Source: PeH17 sp964414925 (GTDB lineage Bacteria; Bacillota; Clostridia; Christensenellales; CAG-138). Taken from it: 27,961 nucleotides of DNA. The position numbers and the translations under genes were made by a program. This document shows, piece after piece, positions 21,764 through 27,961 of this stretch (the first letter of the stretch is position 1; every line of letters starts with the position of its first letter). Under the pieces are notes generated by a model. The model did not search any database and was not told where the DNA came from. It saw only the letters and a program-made list of their open reading frames with translations. The stretch covers positions 1-27,961 of the forward strand of contig CAYPXV010000011.1 of the NCBI GenBank assembly GCA_964414925.1, read 5' to 3'.

Positions 21764-22189
21764 ATTAAAAGTGATTTTATGTTAATCGCATTAGATGAAG
21801 CAAAACTTGCCGCCGAATCCGATGAAGTTCCGGTGGGAGCTGTGGTCGTAAAAGACGGTGCGGTCATTGCGTCGGCACATAATCTTGTCGAAACTTTGGG
21901 TGATGTATCCGCTCATGCGGAGCTGATTGCAATGAGAAAAGCATCGCTTTTGCTTGAATCAAAATGGTTGCGGGATTGCGTTTTGTATGTGACGCTTGAA
22001 CCCTGTGCCATGTGCATGGGTGCTGCGATTAATTACAGAGTCGGTGCGATAGTGTTCGGCGCATTTGAACCAAATACAGGTTGTTGCATTTCAAAAACGG
22101 AGCTTGCTCCGCATATTCCCTATGTCGGCGGCTTGGAAGAACAAGCTTGCAAAAATATCCTTTCGGAATTTTTTAAAAAGAAACGTTAA
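21749..22189 (+). CDS. tadA: tRNA-specific adenosine deaminase
   Basis: 146 aa, usual length. The zinc/catalytic site is HAELIAM (His and catalytic Glu) and PCAMCMGA (two zinc-binding Cys); EVPVGAVVV and the GAFEPNTGC region also fit. TadA deaminates A34 to inosine in tRNA-Arg(ACG), and is essential in most bacteria. There is no Shine-Dalgarno site before this ATG, and the -10 box ends 6 nt upstream, so the mRNA looks leaderless. A second Met at codon 11 (MLIALDEAK) has only a weak AAAGTGA upstream, and the longer protein fits the family better. Confidence 0.95.
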   Translation: MDTFQIKSDFMLIALDEAKLAAESDEVPVGAVVVKDGAVIASAHNLVETLGDVSAHAELIAMRKASLLLESKWLRDCVLYVTLEPCAMCMGAAINYRVGAIVFGAFEPNTGCCISKTELAPHIPYVGGLEEQACKNILSEFFKKKR

Positions 22190-22246
22190 AATGTGTTATC
22201 TATTTCGGGTTATTCCCGAATTGATAAATAAAAATGGAGGTAAACC

Positions 22247-25200
22247 ATGAAGAAAACAATTAAACTCATTGTTTGCATGATCTTGATTGCGACAATGACA
22301 TTCGCAACGGTTAATCTGAGTGCTTTGACTTCACCCGTCAGCAGCATCGTTTCAACCGCTAAGCAGGATGAACGTACTGTAATTCAAGTATGTGATCCCG
22401 ATGAACTCGTTCCGATTATCGTAAAGCTGAAGGATGAACCCATCCTTGCCATTGCGGAAAAAGGAACCGATAAAGCCGATGAGCTTAAAGCGGAAATGCT
22501 TGAAAAGCAGGATAAGGTCATCGATAATATCAGTATGCTCACTAAGAGCCCCATTGATGTCGATTACCACTATGTCATGCTCTTTAACGGCTTCTCCTTC
22601 GTCGGAGAATACCGCCTTATAGAGGAAATTAAAAAAATTAAAGGTGTTGCCGATTGTTATCGCAGTGAAGTTTATAACCTTCCCGACGATATCGATGAGG
22701 AAGATACCAAAATGGGCACGAGTGTCGGTTTCATCAATGCCGATGAACTCTGGGAAATGGGCTATACCGGTCAGGGACAGACCATCGCTATAATCGATAC
22801 AGGTATAAAAAAGACACATACCAATTTCTCGACCGCTCCCGACCAGCCTCACTTCGATGCATCCGCTATTCAGGCGGTGCTCGATAATAACGATTTGTGT
22901 GCAGAGCAGCGTTATAATTATGGAACTTTAACAAGCACAGAACTTTACTACAGCGCAAAGCTTCCGTTTACCTTCAACTATGTAACCGGTTCAAATGATG
23001 TCGGTCACTCAACTGCCGGCAGTGACCACGGAACTCATGTTTCAAGTATTGCGGCCGGTTACGACTCCACCGTTAAAGGTGTAGCTTACAATGCTCAGAT
23101 TATCTCCATGCAGGTATTCTCAAGCGGTGGCGGTGCATGGTCCGATATCCTCGCAGCTCTTGAAGACTGCGTCTATTTGCAGGTTGATGCGCTTAACATG
23201 AGCCTCGGCGCAGACTGCGGTTTCTCAACTTCGGATGAAGATGTTGAACAAGTCTATGCTCTGCTTGCAAGCACAGGCGTTAACCTTGCCGTTGCTGCCG
23301 GTAACAGCGACTCCGCAGGTTCAGGTAACCAGTTCAGCGGTAAACAGCCTACCTTCAATATCGATAACGGTGTCGTTTCCGATCCCGGCTGCTTGAGTGC
23401 TTCTCTCTGTGTTGCTTCAAGTGAAAAGAATAATCAGTTCATTCCTTCAAGCTTCACAAGCTGGGGTACAACTTCCGACTTGAAAATTAAACCCGAAATT
23501 ATGGCTCCCGGCAGCAGTATCTACGCCGCTACCGATTCGTCATATTCAGGCTCCGATTATTCAACCAAGAGCGGTACATCCATGGCAACTCCTCATATCG
23601 CAGGATGTATGGCTTTGGTTCAGCAGTATGTAAATGCCAACTTCCCCTCACTTTCATCGGCAGAACGTGCGGAAATGGTAAATACTCTGCTTATGTCTAC
23701 TGCTGTCCCGGCTGTTATTAATAACGTTATACCTCGCCCCGTCAGACTTCAGGGCGCAGGTCAGGCGGATGTGCTTGCCGCAATCAGCACTAAAGCATAT
23801 CTCAGCGTTGAAAACAGCATCCGTCCTAAACTCGAACTCGGTGATGACCCCGAACGTACAGGTGTTTTCGAATTAAGCTTTGACGTTGTTAATTTCGGAA
23901 ATACTCCCCTTACCTATACAGTTGATGTTTCGGTACTTACCGAAAGCACAAACGCCGCAAACTTTAACGGCTATGCAGGCTATTCTATGGCAGGTACTTC
24001 CTTCTGCATTACGGATGAAGTGGATATCACTCAGCCTTCTACCATTACCGTCCCGGCAGGTCAGACCGTTACAGTTAATGTTTCAATCGATGTCAGCCGT
24101 TACGCAGAAACTCTTAACGAAAAGTTCCCCGTCGGTACTTATATCGAAGGTTATGTAAGACTTCTCGGCGATGTCAACTTGACAATGCCTTACCTGGGCT
24201 TCTACGGCGATTGGAATGAAGCAAGTGTATTCGACCGCGGTTATTACTACGATGAATATCTCGGTATGACCACCGACTGGCCGCAGGAATGGGGCGTAAA
24301 CAGTGCAGGTTCTTCTATAAGCGATACCTCGTACGTTAAGTTCGGTATGAACCCCTTCACCGAAACTCAGGACTTCCTTCTTGACCGTGCAAGTATCAGT
24401 CCCAACGGCGACGGTAAAATGGATGCCATCGATACCGTTTATACCTATCTGCTCAGAAACTGCAAAGAATTTGTATATTCAATTTATGACGCCGAAACAG
24501 GCGAGGAATACTTCAACCTTTCGGTCCCCTGGGAACGTAAGTGCTACGAAAACGGTTGGAATGCTTCCGCTTATCCCGTAGGTTCTTATGATTATAACGC
24601 AATCACTCCCTGGTATGCAGAGGGCATTGAGGACGGTACTACCGTTATCCTGCGCATGACAGGTTATCTTGATTCAATGCGTGAGTTCGACCCCGAAGAA
24701 AACGAGAATGCCGTCTGGGAAATCCCCGTCACTATCGACAGAACCGAACCCGAAATCGTTTACTGGAATTTGCAGGACGGCGAATTGCTCATCTATGTCC
24801 GTGATAACCATTATGTTTCCTATGTAGGTGCTTATTCCAACGCTTCCTGTACAGACCTTATCGACGGAACAGGCGTTGAGGAAATTCAGCGCGGTACACT
24901 GTCGATGATAAGCCTTAATGTTGGCAATCGTGATCAGGTTTATGTTAAAGTCGGCGATTACGCTTATAACTTCATAACCCAGGCTGTTTCCGGCGAAGGC
25001 GGTTCTCTTGAACCCATCGACCTCGGCGGCATTGAACTGCTTCAGCAGTCTCCCGAAGTTTATGAGGGATTCAATACCACCCTTAACATAATCAGAACTC
25101 CCTCCGATGCAAATAACTTCACCATGGAATGGACTTCTTCCAATGAAAGCGTTGCTACCGTTTCAGGCGGACTTACCAAAGGTACTGTTCACGGTGTCGC

Positions 25201-25906
25201 AGAGGGTACTGCCGTTATTACCGCAACCGCAACGGATAAGAACACCAATCGTATCTTTACTGCTCAGACTACCGTAACCGTTTTGGATTACCCCACCATC
25301 AGTGAGGCTGCTTGCGCTCAGGGCTTTGACTTTGAGTTTTATACAAGCGGTAACTATGCTTGGAGCATCTTTATGTCCGATGACAGAGTTTCCGTAAACA
25401 GCGGAAACCAGAATATGGCAAGCACTCAATCTACCATCACTATGGAAACCGTAACCCTCCATGCAGGTGACGTATTCAAATTCGATTGGATGGTAAGCAG
25501 TGAAAATAATTATGACTGGCTCGTATTTTACGTAAACGGCACTCTTGAGGAAAGAATCAGCGGCGTAACCGATTGGGCAACTTATACCTATACGATTCCG
25601 AGTGACGGTAACTATATCTTCAAGTGGTCGTATGAAAAGGACGGCTCATTGAACAGAGACGATGATACCGGCTGGATCGACGAAGTCAGAATAGACTATG
25701 CAAATCCGCCCGTTGACACAGGTGATGGCGATATCAACGGTGACGGCGTAGTCAATACCCAAGATGCTATCCTTGCACTGCGTCATGCAATGAACCTTAT
25801 CGTACTGTCGCAGCAGCAGCAGTTGCATGCGGATGTTAACGGCGACGGCAGCATTACTGCCGCAGACGCTGTTTACATAATTCGTATCGCTATGGGTCTT
25901 GTCTGA
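22247..25906 (+). CDS. Large secreted S8 protease (lactocepin/C5a peptidase-like) with a C-terminal dockerin
   Basis: 1219 aa. A signal peptide (MKKTIKLIVCMILIATMTFA) and an I9-like propeptide (VPIIVKLKDEPILAIAE) precede the catalytic domain, with Asp184 (AIIDTGIKK), His261 (DHGTHVSS) and Ser445 (GTSMATPHIAG). Fn3-like and C5a-peptidase-type beta domains follow, including an ISPNGDGKMDAID segment near 718. A BIG2-like domain lies at about 934-1015 (WTSSNESVATV). A module at about 1022-1152 is related to the three in the other protease, with WMVSSENNYDWLVFYVNG and FKWSYEKDGSLNRDDD. The dockerin is at about 1158-1219 (DINGDGVVNTQDA and DVNGDGSITAADA). It is probably an extracellular protease docked to a scaffoldin. 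GGAGG precedes the ATG. Confidence 0.95.
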   Translation: MKKTIKLIVCMILIATMTFATVNLSALTSPVSSIVSTAKQDERTVIQVCDPDELVPIIVKLKDEPILAIAEKGTDKADELKAEMLEKQDKVIDNISMLTKSPIDVDYHYVMLFNGFSFVGEYRLIEEIKKIKGVADCYRSEVYNLPDDIDEEDTKMGTSVGFINADELWEMGYTGQGQTIAIIDTGIKKTHTNFSTAPDQPHFDASAIQAVLDNNDLCAEQRYNYGTLTSTELYYSAKLPFTFNYVTGSNDVGHSTAGSDHGTHVSSIAAGYDSTVKGVAYNAQIISMQVFSSGGGAWSDILAALEDCVYLQVDALNMSLGADCGFSTSDEDVEQVYALLASTGVNLAVAAGNSDSAGSGNQFSGKQPTFNIDNGVVSDPGCLSASLCVASSEKNNQFIPSSFTSWGTTSDLKIKPEIMAPGSSIYAATDSSYSGSDYSTKSGTSMATPHIAGCMALVQQYVNANFPSLSSAERAEMVNTLLMSTAVPAVINNVIPRPVRLQGAGQADVLAAISTKAYLSVENSIRPKLELGDDPERTGVFELSFDVVNFGNTPLTYTVDVSVLTESTNAANFNGYAGYSMAGTSFCITDEVDITQPSTITVPAGQTVTVNVSIDVSRYAETLNEKFPVGTYIEGYVRLLGDVNLTMPYLGFYGDWNEASVFDRGYYYDEYLGMTTDWPQEWGVNSAGSSISDTSYVKFGMNPFTETQDFLLDRASISPNGDGKMDAIDTVYTYLLRNCKEFVYSIYDAETGEEYFNLSVPWERKCYENGWNASAYPVGSYDYNAITPWYAEGIEDGTTVILRMTGYLDSMREFDPEENENAVWEIPVTIDRTEPEIVYWNLQDGELLIYVRDNHYVSYVGAYSNASCTDLIDGTGVEEIQRGTLSMISLNVGNRDQVYVKVGDYAYNFITQAVSGEGGSLEPIDLGGIELLQQSPEVYEGFNTTLNIIRTPSDANNFTMEWTSSNESVATVSGGLTKGTVHGVAEGTAVITATATDKNTNRIFTAQTTVTVLDYPTISEAACAQGFDFEFYTSGNYAWSIFMSDDRVSVNSGNQNMASTQSTITMETVTLHAGDVFKFDWMVSSENNYDWLVFYVNGTLEERISGVTDWATYTYTIPSDGNYIFKWSYEKDGSLNRDDDTGWIDEVRIDYANPPVDTGDGDINGDGVVNTQDAILALRHAMNLIVLSQQQQLHADVNGDGSITAADAVYIIRIAMGLV

Positions 25907-25948
25907 TTGTAACAATTATTTATACACAGCTTTAGGCTGAATCCATCG

Positions 25949-25988
25949 AGGGACTGTCGCATTATTTATTCGCGCGTCAGTCCCTTTA
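25949..25988 (+). terminator. Terminator after the second dockerin protease
   Basis: Stem AGGGACTG/CAGTCCCT (25949-25956 with 25978-25985), extended by CGC/GCG after one T-T mismatch, followed by a short T run. Confidence 0.75.
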
Positions 25989-25991
25989 ATA

Positions 25992-26020
25992 TTGAAAAAA
26001 AGAGAAAATTATGTTAAGAT
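25992..26020 (+). promoter_or_regulatory. Promoter of the small membrane protein/ABC transporter operon
   Basis: TTGAAA (25992-25997), 17 bp, TAAGAT (26015-26020), directly after the terminator. It overlaps what would be the 5' end of a longer reading of the next gene, which argues for the later TTG start. Confidence 0.65.
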
Positions 26021-26048
26021 TGTGCAAAAGGAATTTGGAGGAACTGTC

Positions 26049-26252
26049 TTGAAAAGATTTTTGGCTGTTATTTGTATCTTGATTATGGCTGCCGCTTTCG
26101 TTACTATCTGCCTTTCGCTGATTATAAATCTTAACGGAAGCATACCGGTGGTCTTATTCGTAATCGGAATAGGATTGTTTCTTGTCGTTAAACGTATGCC
26201 CGATAAAGAACCTTCCCAAAATGACGACGATGAGGTTGTAAATGGAAAATAA
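26049..26252 (+). CDS. Small two-helix membrane protein
   Basis: 67 aa from a TTG start at 26049, chosen because GGAGG (26037-26041) lies 7 nt upstream; a longer frame from 25992 would overlap the promoter. Two transmembrane segments (FLAVICILIMAAAFVTICLS and IPVVLFVIGIGLFLV) are followed by a charged tail (KRMPDKEPSQNDDDE). I recognise no family. Its end overlaps the ABC transporter start by 11 nt, so it is probably co-translated with it and may be a small accessory subunit; that role is inference. Confidence 0.7.
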   Translation: MKRFLAVICILIMAAAFVTICLSLIINLNGSIPVVLFVIGIGLFLVVKRMPDKEPSQNDDDEVVNGK

Positions 26253-27961
26253 AAAACCGTCCGCATTTAAAAGGTTTGTATCTTACTATAAACCTCATCT
26301 TAATTACTTTATTCTTGATATGTGCTGCGCTCTGTTTATATCCGCTGTCGATATAGCCTATCCGCTCATATCAAAAACCATCCTTAATGATTACCTCGCT
26401 CCCGATAACCCTCAATATAAGGCTTTCTTTATATTGATTGCCGTATGTACGGTTATGTACATTCTCCGCACTGTCGCAAGCTATATCGTTACTTATTACG
26501 GACATAGACTCGGTGTGCGTATTGAGGCAGATATGCGTAGCGATGCTTTTTCCCATATGCAAAAATTGGGGTTCAGTTTCTATGATAAATCGAGAACAGG
26601 CAAGCTCATGGCAAGATGTACCACCGATTTGTTCGATGTCACCGAACTGGCTCACCACGGCCCCGAAGATGTGTTTATCTCTATTGTAACTTTCCTCGGT
26701 GCTTTTGTTGCCATGCTCTTTATCGAATGGAGATTGGCTCTCGTCCTCATTGCCGTAGTCCCCTTGATGATGTTCTTTGTGATGAAGCTCAGACGTAAAA
26801 TGAATACAACATCTCGCAAAGTTAAGGAAAGTACGGCGATTATCAATTCCGATATCGAGTCTTCCATAAGCGGTTCAAGAGTTGCCAAGGCTTTTACAAA
26901 TGAAAACTATGAACTTGAAAAGTTCAACAGGGGCAGTCGGGCATATGTCAAAGCAAAAACCTCATATTACAAAACCATGGGTGCTTTCCAGTCGGGTATG
27001 GAGTTTTTTACCTCTATTCTCAACCTGATTGTTCTGGCTGTTAGCGGCATTCTGATTATGAACGGCAAAATGGAACTTACCACTTTGGTCGTTTTCTTGC
27101 TGTATGTATCTTCATTCGTTACGCCTATCAGAAAACTGGCTGCGTTTGCCGAACAGTACACAATGGGTATGGCAGGCTTTAAACGCTTTACCGAACTACT
27201 CGAAACCAAGCCCGATATAGTCGATAAACTCGATGCCGTTAAACTTGAAAATGTTCGCGGCGACATTTGCTATGATAATGTCAGCTTCGCTTACGGTGAG
27301 AATCTCGAAAACGTAATAGAGAACATCTCGATGAATATTCGCAGCGGGCAGTCCGTTGCGCTTGTAGGTCCATCGGGAGGAGGAAAGACAACCCTGTGCC
27401 ACCTCTTACCCCGTTTTTATGAGGTATCAAGCGGTAAAATTACCATTGACGGAATCGATATCAGGGATGTAACGGTGGAGTCGCTTAGGAAAAATATCGG
27501 AATCGTTCAGCAGGATGTATTTCTTTTCGCCGCTTCGATAAAGGAAAATATTCGTTACGGTAAAATTGACGCTACCGATGATGAAATAATTCGCGCTGCC
27601 ATGGCGGCTGAAATCCACGATGACATAATGCAAATGCCGAATGGGTATGATACCATCGTCGGCGAAAGAGGTATTACCCTTTCGGGCGGACAGAAGCAAA
27701 GGGTCTCAATCGCAAGAACTTTCCTTAAAAATCCGCCGATTCTGATCCTTGATGAAGCAACAAGTGCGTTGGATTCCGCAACGGAAGCAAGAATTACCGA
27801 TGCATTTGAAAGATTGAGCGAGGGTAGAACCACTATCATTATCGCACATAGACTTTCTACTGTCAGAAGATGTGATAATATCATCGTCATCGATGAACAC
27901 GGTATTATAGAGTCGGGTAATCATGAACAGCTGATTGCTCTTGACGGCGAATATAAAAAGC
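26242..27961 (+). CDS. ABC transporter half-molecule (permease plus ATPase), cut by the window's right edge
   Basis: 573 codons visible, with no stop before the edge; few residues are probably missing. The N-terminal exporter-type membrane domain (about residues 15-310, six predicted helices) contains GHRLGVRIEADMRSDAFSHM, typical of the multidrug/lipid exporter family. The nucleotide-binding domain follows. It has Walker A GPSGGGKTT near 376, the Q-loop in GIVQQDVFLF, signature LSGGQKQR near 479, Walker B ILILDEATSALD near 500 and the H-loop IIAHRLST near 533. All key motifs are intact. Half-transporters work as homo- or heterodimers; the substrate cannot be told from sequence. The start codon overlaps the preceding small gene. 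Confidence 0.96.
   Translation, partial: MENKKPSAFKRFVSYYKPHLNYFILDMCCALFISAVDIAYPLISKTILNDYLAPDNPQYKAFFILIAVCTVMYILRTVASYIVTYYGHRLGVRIEADMRSDAFSHMQKLGFSFYDKSRTGKLMARCTTDLFDVTELAHHGPEDVFISIVTFLGAFVAMLFIEWRLALVLIAVVPLMMFFVMKLRRKMNTTSRKVKESTAIINSDIESSISGSRVAKAFTNENYELEKFNRGSRAYVKAKTSYYKTMGAFQSGMEFFTSILNLIVLAVSGILIMNGKMELTTLVVFLLYVSSFVTPIRKLAAFAEQYTMGMAGFKRFTELLETKPDIVDKLDAVKLENVRGDICYDNVSFAYGENLENVIENISMNIRSGQSVALVGPSGGGKTTLCHLLPRFYEVSSGKITIDGIDIRDVTVESLRKNIGIVQQDVFLFAASIKENIRYGKIDATDDEIIRAAMAAEIHDDIMQMPNGYDTIVGERGITLSGGQKQRVSIARTFLKNPPILILDEATSALDSATEARITDAFERLSEGRTTIIIAHRLSTVRRCDNIIVIDEHGIIESGNHEQLIALDGEYKK

Noticed and set aside
22204..22220. Hairpin TTCGGG/CCCGAA between tadA and the second protease as a terminator
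   Set aside because: The stem is only 6 bp and no T run follows on either strand, so termination is not supported.

Overview
The window looks like a chromosomal segment of a low-to-moderate GC, Gram-positive, spore-lineage anaerobe of the Clostridia, probably a Ruminococcaceae/Oscillospiraceae-type gut or rumen bacterium. The evidence is an IspH-ribosomal protein S1 fusion, the sporulation pair yabP/yabQ, two secreted subtilisin-like proteases ending in type I dockerins (the docking module of cellulosome-like complexes), strong Shine-Dalgarno sites and many TTGACA/TATAAT-type promoters with 17-bp spacers. The taxonomic call is inference.

Region 1 (1-6900) is a type II-A CRISPR-Cas locus on the minus strand: cas9, cas1, cas2, csn2, leader and an array of 10 identical 36-bp repeats that runs off the left edge of the window. 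A tracrRNA gene lies just upstream of cas9 on the opposite strand. Its promoter is near-consensus and its -35 box overlaps the cas9 start codon. Its anti-repeat pairs with the crRNA repeat and leaves a 2 x 4 nt bulge, as in characterised II-A guides. A second strong promoter, inside the 3' end of csn2, reads through the leader into the array. The cas9 3' end is lost in a 100-N assembly gap.

Region 2 (6900-9640) holds a secreted S8 protease with three related beta-rich modules and a dockerin, on the minus strand. A perfect 16-bp palindrome lies in its 5' leader. A second dockerin protease at 22247-25906 carries a related module just before its own dockerin, so the two probably serve the same extracellular complex.

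Region 3 (9776-11230) is small and accessory-like: a helical DUF2383-like protein, then a DUF4160/DUF2442 gene pair preceded by a promoter and a leader that can fold into a multi-branched RNA. Short similar sequences flank the pair.

Region 4 (11238-16990) is a compact housekeeping operon: surE, a HI0933-family flavoprotein, cmk, plsC and the ispH-S1 fusion, ending at a strong terminator. A second promoter and a Shine-Dalgarno site with an in-frame ATG inside the fusion could make S1 on its own.

Region 5 (17018-22189) has yabP-yabQ (minus, with a sigma-E-like promoter), a divergent QueG-like iron-sulfur protein, a Cys/Asp-rich DUF1292 protein (minus), mscL with a zinc-ribbon tail followed by a SEC-C protein, a VanW-family lipoprotein (minus), and tadA, which appears to be transcribed as a leaderless mRNA. 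Region 6 (22247-27961) has the second dockerin protease, a small membrane protein with a TTG start, and an ABC half-transporter cut by the right edge. I saw no tRNA, rRNA, insertion sequence or prophage.
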